Assembly: GCA_016720345.1 (NCBI GenBank)
Contig: JADKKV010000005.1
Span: 372,001-436,000, forward strand
Length of the DNA stretch: 64,000 nt
From: Thermomonas sp.
GTDB lineage: Bacteria; Pseudomonadota; Gammaproteobacteria; Xanthomonadales; Xanthomonadaceae
Direction of reading: 5' to 3'
The notes under the pieces are model-generated. The model was not told where the DNA came from. It saw only the letters and a program-made list of their open reading frames with translations, and made no database searches. Below are positions 42,408 to 51,077 of the stretch, piece after piece. How positions within the stretch are numbered: the first letter of the stretch is position 1; each line of letters begins with the position of its first letter. A program made the position numbers and the translations under genes.

Positions 42408-43856
42408 TCAGCCGAGGAAGCCAAGCCTGGGCGCATCGAAGTTGCCGATCCCGGGGAAGATCGTCCCGAGGTCGGCCTCGGCAACGCCCATCCAGCTCGC
42501 CAGGGTCGCGCCGACCTGCTGGATCGAGGTGGTCGGGATCATCCGGCCGCGCCCCATCGATTGCTCGCCATCCAGTTCCAGCAGCGGATAGTCGCCCCAG
42601 ACCCGGCGCCCCTGCAGCGAGCCGCCATTGCCTGCGGCGGCGCCCATCACCAGCTGCACGCCGCCCCATGCATGGTCGGTGCCATTGCCGTTGCTGTTGA
42701 GGGTGCGCCCGAAATCGCTCATGGTGAAGGTGGTCACGCGGTCGAGCATGCCGATCTCCTGCAGCGCGGCGCGGAACGCGGCAAGCGCGCCCGCCACCTG
42801 CGACAGCAGCGCCGCGTGCCGGGTCGGGTCCATCTGGTTGTCGTGGGTATCGAAGCCGCCCAGCCCGGCGTAGAAGATCTGCCGCTTGTGGCCGATCGCC
42901 GGCCCCTGGCTGACCTTGACCAGGCGCGCGATCATCCGCAGCTGCGCGGCCAGCGGCTCGCCCGGGAAGGTGGTGGCGATGTCGCCGCCATTGGCCGGAT
43001 CCAGCGCCTGCCGCAACGCGCCGTTGACCATGATCGAGGTCTCGCCCAGGCCGGCGTAGCGCGTCCGCATCGCATGGCCCTGGTTGGCGTGCAGCAGTTC
43101 CTCGAGGGCCTGCAGGCGGATCGCGTCGGCACTGCCGCCGTTGCTTGCCATGCGCGCCAGTTCGCCCGGCCCGTTCGAGGCGACCGCATACGGCAGTACC
43201 GAGGCGCCGCTCTGGTACAGGTTGTTGCCGAAGATCGAAATGGTCGGCGGCAGCGCCGACAGGCCGGTGTTGAGCGCCGCCAGGCGATCGCCGCACAGGC
43301 CGCCCCAGCCGTTGGCGGCGTGGGTGGTGGTGGCGTGCCCGCGCATCCACTGGCGCTGCTGGTCGTTGTGCGAGTACAGGTAGGGCGGCAGCGGCTTGCC
43401 GCCGGGATAGCCGACTTCCGACTTGCGCACCGGCTCGACCAGGCTGCCGACATTGGCGAGGAACGCCAGCTCGCCGGCATCGAACAGCGGCTTGGCCGCG
43501 GCGAACGCCGGATGCAGGCCCCAGGTACCGCCGGAGGTGTCGGCGATGGTGGCCAGCGAGTCGCGCGCGATGCCCAGCCCGAACGGATTGGAGGTGGCGT
43601 CGTGGACCCCGCCACGGCTGCGCAGGTAGACGTCGTACTCCGCCTGCGCATGCGGGATCAGCATGTTGTACGAATCGTTGCCGCCGTACAGGAAGATGCA
43701 GACCAGGGCGCGGTAGTCCCCGGCCTGGGGCGTCGCCGCAAGCGCGTGCCCCATCAGCTCGAGCTGGGGAAACAGGGCTCCGGCGGTTCCGGTCGCGACC
43801 AGGGCACCCAGCCCTTGCAGGAAGCGGCGGCGGTCGTGTCGGGTCGAGTGCGGCAT
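42408..43856 (-). CDS. DUF1501 protein, Tat-exported
   Basis: A 482-aa protein of the DUF1501 family (distant sulfatase/alkaline-phosphatase-like fold). A twin-arginine signal DRRRFLQ lies at residues 8-14, followed by GLGALVATGTAGAL, so it is exported folded. VCIFLYGGNDSYNMLIP near residue 50 and TMSDFGRTLNSNGNGTDHAWGG near the C-terminus match the family. The biochemical role is unknown. It is the second gene of a conserved pair; the DUF1800 lipoprotein is 46 bases upstream. Confidence 0.9.
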   Translation of the reverse strand: MPHSTRHDRRRFLQGLGALVATGTAGALFPQLELMGHALAATPQAGDYRALVCIFLYGGNDSYNMLIPHAQAEYDVYLRSRGGVHDATSNPFGLGIARDSLATIADTSGGTWGLHPAFAAAKPLFDAGELAFLANVGSLVEPVRKSEVGYPGGKPLPPYLYSHNDQQRQWMRGHATTTHAANGWGGLCGDRLAALNTGLSALPPTISIFGNNLYQSGASVLPYAVASNGPGELARMASNGGSADAIRLQALEELLHANQGHAMRTRYAGLGETSIMVNGALRQALDPANGGDIATTFPGEPLAAQLRMIARLVKVSQGPAIGHKRQIFYAGLGGFDTHDNQMDPTRHAALLSQVAGALAAFRAALQEIGMLDRVTTFTMSDFGRTLNSNGNGTDHAWGGVQLVMGAAAGNGGSLQGRRVWGDYPLLELDGEQSMGRGRMIPTTSIQQVGATLASWMGVAEADLGTIFPGIGNFDAPRLGFLG

Positions 43857-43902
43857 GGGGTTGTTCCTTGCGTGGCGCGAGGATGCGGCGTGCGGGTTCG
43901 AA

Positions 43903-45645
43903 TCAGCGCTGGACCGCGTAGTCCGGCGACAGCAGCGCGACCAGCAACAACGAGCGGGCGCGCTCCGACGCGCCGCGACCCTGCGCGCGCAGGCTGCCCA
44001 GCATGCGCGTCAGGGTGGCCGCGCTGGCCGCCGGCAGGCTGCCACCGTGCAGCAGCAGGTTCACGTCCTGCACCATCGCGGCGTCGTCGCCGGCCTCCGC
44101 GAGTTGCACCAGGCGGGTGATGTCGAGCACCGGCGCATTGGTGTTGGCGGCAGGCGCGGAGGTGCTGGCGTAGTTCCACAGCAGGGCATCGCTCTGGTTG
44201 TGGCCGGTGGTGAAGGTCGACTCGTTGACGATCTGGAGCTCGGGCGCGTACACCCCCTGGCTGCCGTCGGAGGCCGGGATCCGGTAGTCGGGCTCGAAGA
44301 AGTTGAACACCGATGGCGCGCGCTGCGAGTCCTGCGCGATCGACAGGGCGAGGTCCGCGGTGCTGCCGGCGCGGAAGCGCAGCGCGCCGCTCGCAGGCGG
44401 CACGTACCTCGCTTCGTACGCGCGCCACAGGTGGGCGATCCGCAGCAGCGGCTCCCTCGGCTTGCCGAAGGTGGCGTCGCCGGCGGCGGGGGCGGTCCGC
44501 GCCTCGCCGTCGAGCAGGATCGCGCGCAGCACGCGGCCGAGGTCTCCCCCGCTCGTGCTCCAGGCCTGGCCCACGCGCTGGATGTAGCCCGGGCTCGGAT
44601 TGCTGGTGACGAAGCGCTGGATCAGCTGGCGGCTGATGAAGGGCGCGGTGTTCGGATGCTGGCTGAGGGCATCCAGCGCGCGTTCCAGGGTTGCGGCGCA
44701 ATCGTTGCCGTTGGCGATCACGATGCCACGGAAGATCGCCTTGGGCTGGTCGTCATGGTAGGCGGGGTGGCACTCCATCGGGGCGTAGCTGCGCCCGTCC
44801 ACGCGGCCATAGTTGGCATCCGTCTGGCCTGCGTAGGTCCAGCCGGTGAACACCCGCGACATCGCCGCGACAACCGCCGAATCGTAGGTCGGCACCGTCT
44901 GCCCGGAGCCATCCAGCACCGGCGAGAAATCCTGGTTGCGCTCGACCAGGCCGATGCTGAACAACTGCATCACCTCGCGCCCGTAGTTCTCGTCCGGCAC
45001 GATCTTGCCGTCCGCACTGGCCTTGCGATTGCCGGCATGGCTCAGGTACACGCCCATCGCCGGATGCAGGGTGACCGCCTTCAGCACGCTGCGGTAGCTG
45101 CCGAACGCGTTGCGCGCCAGCGTGTCCTGGTAATCGGCCACCCGCGGGATCTGCGCGCGCCCGCTCTCGAAGTCGGAGACCACGAAGATCTCGCTGAGCG
45201 CGAACGCCATGCGCATGCGCAACTGGTCGCGGTTGTTCGCGGCGAACCAAAGCCAGGCATTGCGGCGGTGGGCCTGGGTGAGGTCGGTTTCGGCCAGGCC
45301 GTTGGCGAGGATCTGCTGGATGTGCGGCAACACCAGCGTCGGCGGCGTGCGCGCCGGATCCATCTGCTCGTCCAGCCATCGCGAATAGCCGAGCTCCCGC
45401 ACCCGGGCGATCTCCGCGCGGGTCGGCCCGAAGCTGGCCTGGATGAGGAACCTGGCGGCCTCGGCCTCGCTGATCGTCGCTGCGGGCGGCGGGGTGGTCG
45501 GCGGCGGGGTGATCGGTGCCGCGCCGCGACCGCCGCCGCCACCGCACGCCGCCAGCGCGAAGCCGAGGATGCCGGCGAGGATGCCGCCACGAACCGGCGC
45601 TGCCGGAGCCGATTCGCGCGCCACGAAGGTGCGGTTGCTGAACAT
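43903..45645 (-). CDS. DUF1800 lipoprotein
   Basis: A 580-aa protein of the DUF1800 family. The signal peptide ends in the lipobox GFALAAC (Cys34), followed by a Gly-run and a Pro/Thr-rich linker. RFLIQASFGPTRAEIARV marks the start of the family domain near residue 65, and GREVMQLFSIGL is its core motif. SPDYAVQR is the typical end. It is paired with the DUF1501 protein, as in many genomes. Function is unknown; an extracytoplasmic carbohydrate-related role is sometimes suggested but cannot be read from sequence. Start MFSNRTF at 45645. Confidence 0.9.
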   Translation of the reverse strand: MFSNRTFVARESAPAAPVRGGILAGILGFALAACGGGGGRGAAPITPPPTTPPPAATISEAEAARFLIQASFGPTRAEIARVRELGYSRWLDEQMDPARTPPTLVLPHIQQILANGLAETDLTQAHRRNAWLWFAANNRDQLRMRMAFALSEIFVVSDFESGRAQIPRVADYQDTLARNAFGSYRSVLKAVTLHPAMGVYLSHAGNRKASADGKIVPDENYGREVMQLFSIGLVERNQDFSPVLDGSGQTVPTYDSAVVAAMSRVFTGWTYAGQTDANYGRVDGRSYAPMECHPAYHDDQPKAIFRGIVIANGNDCAATLERALDALSQHPNTAPFISRQLIQRFVTSNPSPGYIQRVGQAWSTSGGDLGRVLRAILLDGEARTAPAAGDATFGKPREPLLRIAHLWRAYEARYVPPASGALRFRAGSTADLALSIAQDSQRAPSVFNFFEPDYRIPASDGSQGVYAPELQIVNESTFTTGHNQSDALLWNYASTSAPAANTNAPVLDITRLVQLAEAGDDAAMVQDVNLLLHGGSLPAASAATLTRMLGSLRAQGRGASERARSLLLVALLSPDYAVQR

Positions 45646-45815
45646 GGCCTTCCCCTCCGGGTCCGTTGCCACCGTAGCGCATGCGGCGCCCGCATGGGTG
45701 ACAGGCCGGCGCGTCGCTCGATGATGCCAACGCGGGTGCACGCGGTCGGTTGACAGCCGATTGGGGCCGGGGCGCAGCGGCACCAGCGGGGCGGGGGCGC
45801 GACCCGCGGCCCGGA

Positions 45816-46649
45816 TCAGCGCAACGCGGCCCGTGCCGCCGCCAGCGGGAACCTGCCCCAGATCATCGCGAACACCGCCCCGCGCGTGGCCACGCCCCGG
45901 CGCGGTGCCTCGAACGTGTTGAAGTAGCGCCAGAAGCCGCGGTGCTTGTGCCATTCCACGAACAGCGGGCGCGCACGCGAGGACACCCCGCGCACGTGCA
46001 CCACCTGCACGTCGTTGGCGCAGGCCACGGTGGCCCCGGAAGCGCGCGCGCGGCGACACAGGTCCAGGTCCTCGGCATGCAGGCGATAGCCTTCGTCGAA
46101 ACCGCCGATGCGGGCGAACAGCGTCCGTGGCAGCAGCATCAAAGCGCCGGAAACCGCATCCACGACCTGCAACGGCAGCGACGGCTGCAGTTCGACCCCG
46201 AGCCGCGCGCGCGCGCGATCGCGCAGCATCGCCGCGAAGTCCGGGTCGCGGCGGCGCGCGGCGGGATCGCGCGCGCCGTCTTCGCCGACCAGGTCGGCGC
46301 CGACCAGCCCGGGTTCGATCGCGGCCGCGTGCATGCGCAGCCGCGCCAGCGAGTCCGCCTGCACGAAGCAATCCGGATTGACGAAGGCCAGCCACGGTGC
46401 CCGCGTGTCCAGCGCGCCCTGGTTGCAGGCCACCGCGAACCCGGGGTTGTCCGGGTTGGCGATGAAGCGCACGCGCGGATCCGCCAGCGCATGGCGCTGC
46501 ACGATCTCGAGGCTGTCGTCGCGCGAGTCGTTGTCGACCACCCGGATCTCGGCCACGCCCTCCGCCGCGCGCAGGCGCACCAGGCAGTCCTCCAGCGTCT
46601 CGGCGCTGCCATGGCTGACCACGATCGCGGCGATGCCGGCGGCGTTCAT
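45816..46649 (-). CDS. Family 2 glycosyltransferase
   Basis: A 277-aa GT2-type transferase with the GT-A fold: AIVVSHGSAETLEDCL at the start, RVVDNDSRDDSLE, the DxD-like FVNPDCF near residue 95, and DEGYRLHAEDLDLCRRARASG near residue 190. This arrangement is typical of rhamnosyl/glycosyl transferases of surface polysaccharides. There is no membrane helix. The ATG at 46649 overlaps the upstream transferase by 4 bases. Together the two appear to be distal genes of the type II secretion operon. The sugar and acceptor are unknown. Confidence 0.87.
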   Translation of the reverse strand: MNAAGIAAIVVSHGSAETLEDCLVRLRAAEGVAEIRVVDNDSRDDSLEIVQRHALADPRVRFIANPDNPGFAVACNQGALDTRAPWLAFVNPDCFVQADSLARLRMHAAAIEPGLVGADLVGEDGARDPAARRRDPDFAAMLRDRARARLGVELQPSLPLQVVDAVSGALMLLPRTLFARIGGFDEGYRLHAEDLDLCRRARASGATVACANDVQVVHVRGVSSRARPLFVEWHKHRGFWRYFNTFEAPRRGVATRGAVFAMIWGRFPLAAARAALR

Positions 46650-47500
46650 GGCGCGGGTGCGAACAGGTCCTGCTGCGGCGAGCCGCGGTCCAGCTCCGCC
46701 AGCCGCGCGCCCAGTTGCGCCCGCAATGCGTGCAGCGGATCGCCCATCAGGAAGTTCGCGAGCCGCGCATGCCAGGCCGGCCAGCGCACCGACAGCCGGT
46801 CCATGTCGCCATCGGCGGGCGCGCCTTCGCCATCGCGCAACACGAAGGCGGTCTCGCACAGCGCATTGCGCCAACCGAGGCCGGACAGGCGCAGCGACAG
46901 GTCGATCAGCGCGGCGTACCAGGAGCGGTAGCTGGACGGGTCCAGCCCGCCGGCGCGCACGCGTGCGCTGCCGCGGACCAGGACCGCGTGGCCAACCGCG
47001 GCCGGCAGGTCCGGATGCCGCGCCGGCAGCTGCACGCAGGCGCGGGCGAGGCGCGAAGGCGCCTCCTCGAGCCCGGCGATCTCGCCCACCCGCGGCCAGC
47101 TCGCGGCTTCGCCGGCGTTGCTCCACGGGGTCGCGGTGGCGATGGTCGGATCGCGCGCAAGGCAGGCCGCCAGCTCCTGCAGCCAGCCCGGCGCGGGCCG
47201 CGCATCGCTGGCCAGGATCGCCACGTCGGCGTTGCCGCAGGCGCGCAGGGCTTCATCGAGGTGCGCGGCCTCGCCGATGCTGGCGGCGCGCCGGGTATGC
47301 GCGCCCTGCAGCGGCGTGTGCTTCAGCCAGGCTTCGATGATGGCGGTGGCGCGCGGACCGGCCTGGGCGTCGTCGGCCAGCCATACCCGGCTGCCGGCGG
47401 GGGTGCCGGCATCCAGCGCGGCGAGGCAGGCATCGAGTGCGTCCTCGTCGACGCCGACCGGCACCAGGATGATCGGCAACGAGGACGCGGCCGGGCTCAC
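46646..47500 (-). CDS. Probable glycosyltransferase (GT2-like)
   Basis: A 284-aa protein with a GT-A-like start (LPIILVPVGVDEDALDACL), VWLADDAQAGPRA where a nucleotide-sugar DxD region begins, and DVAILASDARPAPGWLQEL. The second half is less conserved than its neighbour at 45816-46649, and no clear catalytic base was identified. The ATG at 47500 overlaps the gspD stop by 4 bases, so its translation is coupled to the secretin. It may act with the next gene on one glycan. Confidence 0.72.
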   Translation of the reverse strand: MSPAASSLPIILVPVGVDEDALDACLAALDAGTPAGSRVWLADDAQAGPRATAIIEAWLKHTPLQGAHTRRAASIGEAAHLDEALRACGNADVAILASDARPAPGWLQELAACLARDPTIATATPWSNAGEAASWPRVGEIAGLEEAPSRLARACVQLPARHPDLPAAVGHAVLVRGSARVRAGGLDPSSYRSWYAALIDLSLRLSGLGWRNALCETAFVLRDGEGAPADGDMDRLSVRWPAWHARLANFLMGDPLHALRAQLGARLAELDRGSPQQDLFAPAP

Positions 47501-49650
47501 TTCGCCTTGGGGTCGTGGATCGGGTCCAGCGCGCGGAAGCGGCGGCCGTATTCGTCGGTCAGGTCGCGCGCTTCCTGCGGGTTGCGGACCACGGTGGGGG
47601 TGATCAGCACCACCAGTTCATCGCGCGTGGTGCTGGTGCCCTGCTGGCCGAACAGGCCGCCGATCACCGGGATCCGGCTGAGCCCGGGGATGCCGGACGA
47701 GGTCTTGCTGCTGCCATCGGTGATCAGCCCGGCCAGCATGATGGTCTCTCCGCTGGGAATCGCCGCACTGGTGCGAACCTCGTTGGTGTCGATGCGCACG
47801 TTGCCGTTGACGTCGGCCGCGCCGACCGGCTTGCTGACTTCCTGCACGATGTCCATGAACACCATGCCGTCGCGGGTGATGCGCGGGCGCACCTTGAGGA
47901 TGATGCCGGTGTCCAGGTACTGCACCTGGCTGTAGGTGCCGTTGCTGTTGCCGCTGTTGGTCGGGTCGAAGCTGACCGAATTGATCGGGATGCGCTGGCC
48001 GACGTTGAGGCTGGCTTCCTTGTTGTTCTGGGTGAACACCGAAGGCGAGGACAGGGTGCGCACGTCGGACACGTTGTCCAGCGCCTGCACGATCGCCGCC
48101 GCGCTGTTGCCGAGGAAGCTCCAGGTCAGCACGTTGCCGAAGCCTTCGGCCGGGGCCACGCTGCTGCCGTAGCTGCCCCAGCTGTTGCGGCCGGTCGGGT
48201 ACGGGAAGTCGGTCTGCTCGGGGATCGCGTTGTCGAAGAACCAGCTGACGCCGTACTGCAGCGCACCGGAGAGCACGACGCTGACCACCTGCGCCTCGAT
48301 GTGCACCTGCATCGGCATCACGTCGAGGCGCTCGATCACCTCGCGGATCGACTTCCACGCCGCCGGGCTGGCGCGCACCAGCAGCGAGTTGGTGTCCTCC
48401 ACCGCGGACACCCCGACTTCGGTGCCGTCCACCCGCAGGGTCACCCGGCCATTGCCGGTGCCGCCGCTGGGAAGGCTGGCACCGTCGCCGCCGGAACCGA
48501 TCGCCGCACTGGAGGTGCCGCCCTTGTCGTCCACCCCGCCGCTGCGGATCTGGGTGGATTCCACGCCCGGCATCAGCGACGGCTGCTCGCCCTGCTGCGA
48601 CTGCCCGGCGCCATTGCCGAACACCTCGGCGAGGCGGTCGGCGAGGTCGCGCGCCTTGATGTACTTCAGCTCGTACGAGAACAGCCGGCCTTCGCCACTG
48701 CCGCCCTCGATGCGGTCGATCCACTGCTGGATGTCGTCCAGGTAATTCGGCTGGCTGGTGATCACCATCACCGCGTTGGCGGCATCCAGCGGCATGAAGC
48801 GGAACATGCCGGCGACCGGGGTCTTGCTCTGCTCGCCGAACACGCGTTCCAGGTCCTGCACCACCTGGCTGGCGCGCCCGGACTGCAGCGGGAACACGCC
48901 AACCGACATGCTCGCCATCCAGTCGACGTCGAACACCTGCACGGTGCGCAGGTAGTTCTCGAGCTCGGCGCGGGTGCCGGCCACGGTGATGATGTTGCGC
49001 GCGCCATCGACGCTGACGATCGCGCCCTGCCTGGCGTACGGCTTGAGGATCTTCTCCATCTCGGCGGCCGAGACGTAGCGCAGCGGCACCACCCGCGACT
49101 CGTAGCCGCGCGCCATCGCCGGCGAACCGGTGCGCGGGACCACGCCGCTGGCCAGGGCCTGGTCGGCGGGCACGATGTTGTAGCGGCCATCGCTGAAGAC
49201 CATGCGCGCGTTGTTCTGCGCAAGCACGCCTTCCAGCAGGTTGAGCGCCCCGGCCGACCCCACCGGCTTCTGGGTGGCGATCGTCACCGTGCCCTGCACG
49301 CCGGGCGCGATGCTGTAGCTCTGGCCGAGCATGTCGCCGAGGATCGCCTTGACCACCGCGTGCAGCGACTCGCCCTCGAAGTTGAAGCTGGCCTGGCCGC
49401 TGCTGGCCAGCGACGGCGGCGGCGCGCTGGCCGCCGACTGGTTGATCGGCGCGCCGCTGCCGCGACGGATCACCGGGCGCGGCCCGGCATTGCCCATCAC
49501 TTCCGGCAACGCGTCGGTGCGGACGCTGGCGTCGCCGCCCACCTGCTCGCCGGGCAGTTGGTCGGCGCGCTGCATCCGCGGCGACGGTGCGCTGGCGCAT
49601 GCGGCCAGCAGGCCAAGCAAGGCGGTGGCAACAAAGGGACGGACGTTCAT
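47497..49650 (-). CDS. gspD: Type II secretion secretin GspD (XpsD)
   Basis: The outer-membrane secretin channel. The protein is 717 aa. The signal peptide ends in a lipobox (GLLAAC, Cys18), as in Xanthomonas XpsD. N0-N3 periplasmic domains follow (ILGDMLGQSYSIAPGVQGTVT; GYESRVVPLRYVSA). A Ser/Gly-rich insertion near residues 395-440 precedes the C-terminal secretin domain (VPVIGGLFGQQG near its end). Start MNVRPFVA at 49650, 16 bases after gspN. It is the last secretion gene of the operon. Confidence 0.96.
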   Translation of the reverse strand: MNVRPFVATALLGLLAACASAPSPRMQRADQLPGEQVGGDASVRTDALPEVMGNAGPRPVIRRGSGAPINQSAASAPPPSLASSGQASFNFEGESLHAVVKAILGDMLGQSYSIAPGVQGTVTIATQKPVGSAGALNLLEGVLAQNNARMVFSDGRYNIVPADQALASGVVPRTGSPAMARGYESRVVPLRYVSAAEMEKILKPYARQGAIVSVDGARNIITVAGTRAELENYLRTVQVFDVDWMASMSVGVFPLQSGRASQVVQDLERVFGEQSKTPVAGMFRFMPLDAANAVMVITSQPNYLDDIQQWIDRIEGGSGEGRLFSYELKYIKARDLADRLAEVFGNGAGQSQQGEQPSLMPGVESTQIRSGGVDDKGGTSSAAIGSGGDGASLPSGGTGNGRVTLRVDGTEVGVSAVEDTNSLLVRASPAAWKSIREVIERLDVMPMQVHIEAQVVSVVLSGALQYGVSWFFDNAIPEQTDFPYPTGRNSWGSYGSSVAPAEGFGNVLTWSFLGNSAAAIVQALDNVSDVRTLSSPSVFTQNNKEASLNVGQRIPINSVSFDPTNSGNSNGTYSQVQYLDTGIILKVRPRITRDGMVFMDIVQEVSKPVGAADVNGNVRIDTNEVRTSAAIPSGETIMLAGLITDGSSKTSSGIPGLSRIPVIGGLFGQQGTSTTRDELVVLITPTVVRNPQEARDLTDEYGRRFRALDPIHDPKAK

Positions 49651-49666
49651 TCGCGACAACTCCACG

Positions 49667-50413
49667 TCATGGCTTCGGCGGCTGGGTGCTGGCTGCGGGA
49701 CCGCTGCCGCCGTTCTGGCCGGCGCGCATCTGCGCGCGCCGGGCTTCGATGCGTCTGCGGATCGCATCGATCCGCGCTTCCTGGTTCTGTGGTTCCGCGG
49801 CGCCTGCGTCCTGCCGCGGGGGTGGCGGCTTGGCCGTGGCCATCGCCGGCGCCGGTGGCGGGCTCGCCATCGCGGTGGCCGTGGGTGCGCCGGCATCGCC
49901 GAAGGTGCGCAGGTCGAGCGCAGTCTGGCCGCCGCCGCCCTCGAAGATCGCGCGGCGTGGCTGGACTTCGAGCAGCCGCCAGCCAGCCGCGCCTTCCGGC
50001 GACTTGCCGACGCGCACGCGCTGGGCTTCACCGCCGCCACTGGGTTGCAGCACCGCCAGTTGCACCTGCGGGCTGATCAGCACGCCGGTCAGGATGAAAT
50101 CCAGCGCCTGGCTCTGCGCCGCGCCGTCGCCTTCGCCGGCGGTGGCAAGGAAACTGCGCGGGCGCCGGTCCTCGGTGAACAGCGGCCGCGACGCCGCGTC
50201 CGCGTATTGCGCCAGCGGGCCGATCCGGTCCGGCGTGGCCTTGCCCGGCTGCGGCAACTGCGCCTGCGCCGATGCCTGCGCCTGGCTGACCTGGCCCCCC
50301 ATCCCGAGCAGCGCGCCGAACCACAGCAGCAGCGCCCAGCCCGCGCCGGCAGCGAGCAGCCAGGTCAGCGGACCGGCCTGGTCGAAGCGTTGCAGCAGGC
50401 CGCGCTCAGCCAC
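49667..50413 (-). CDS. gspN: Type II secretion protein GspN (XpsN-like)
   Basis: A 248-aa bitopic protein. A membrane helix lies at about residues 15-35 (GPLTWLLAAGAGWALLLWFG), followed by a periplasmic domain (ADAASRPLFTEDRRP; TGVLISPQVQLAVLQ) that resembles GspC homology regions. The C-terminus is rich in Pro/Ala and probably disordered. Position between gspM and gspD matches XpsN of Xanthomonas, which links XpsL/M to the secretin. No separate gspC is present, so this gene probably fills that role. It overlaps gspM by 8 bases. Confidence 0.85.
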   Translation of the reverse strand: MAERGLLQRFDQAGPLTWLLAAGAGWALLLWFGALLGMGGQVSQAQASAQAQLPQPGKATPDRIGPLAQYADAASRPLFTEDRRPRSFLATAGEGDGAAQSQALDFILTGVLISPQVQLAVLQPSGGGEAQRVRVGKSPEGAAGWRLLEVQPRRAIFEGGGGQTALDLRTFGDAGAPTATAMASPPPAPAMATAKPPPPRQDAGAAEPQNQEARIDAIRRRIEARRAQMRAGQNGGSGPAASTQPPKP

Positions 50414-51077
50414 GGGACGCTCCCTCTCCGGTCGCCGGCGGCAGCGGCACCAGCGCCGGGCGCAGGTAGCCGTACAGGTCGAAACTCACGTCCAGCCCGC
50501 CTTCCTGCGGCAGGTTGTTGCCGGGGATCGCGAAGTAGCGTTGCGCGGCAATGTTGACCACGTCGACGAACAGGTAGGGACGCGCCGATTCCAGCGCATG
50601 CAGGACCGCCAGGGTTTCCGCGTTGCCGCAGCGCAGGCGCACCTGCACGGTGACCCGGCGGTAGCGCCCGGGCGGCGGCTCGCCGGTGAGCGGCGCGCGA
50701 TTGGTGATCGCGCAGCCGCGGTTGCCGGGGCTGACCTCGGCCACCACCCGTTCCAGTTGCTGGATCAGCGCCGCGGTGGCGAGTTCGGTGGTCGCTTCCG
50801 CCAGGAATCCGGTTGCACTGCCGCGCGCATCCAGTTCGCCAAGCCGCTGCCGGATCTGCGGCGCCTGCTGCAGCAGCGCGCGCGCGCGCGCATCGCGCGC
50901 CTGCAACTCGGCGATCCGCGCATCCGCCTCTTGCAGCGGGCGGGTGAACCACGGATGCACGACCAGCAGGTAGGACAGCGCCAGCACCGCCAGCAGCAGT
51001 GCGAGCGCCAGCCAGCGGTCGCGGTCAGCGCGGGGCACGGGAAACCGCTCCGGAGGCAGGCGGCGGGGCCGCGGCAT
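50406..51077 (-). CDS. gspM: Type II secretion protein GspM
   Basis: A 223-aa inner-membrane protein. One membrane helix lies near residues 22-42 (LALALLLAVLALSYLLVV), then a coiled coil (EADARIAELQARDARARALL) and a ferredoxin-like periplasmic domain. GspM binds GspL. The ATG at 51077 overlaps gspL by 53 bases. A GTG at 51038 (VPRADRDRW) would cut the overlap to 14 bases and is also possible. Position and topology support the call; sequence similarity in the family is weak. Confidence 0.85.
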   Translation of the reverse strand: MPRPRRLPPERFPVPRADRDRWLALALLLAVLALSYLLVVHPWFTRPLQEADARIAELQARDARARALLQQAPQIRQRLGELDARGSATGFLAEATTELATAALIQQLERVVAEVSPGNRGCAITNRAPLTGEPPPGRYRRVTVQVRLRCGNAETLAVLHALESARPYLFVDVVNIAAQRYFAIPGNNLPQEGGLDVSFDLYGYLRPALVPLPPATGEGASRG

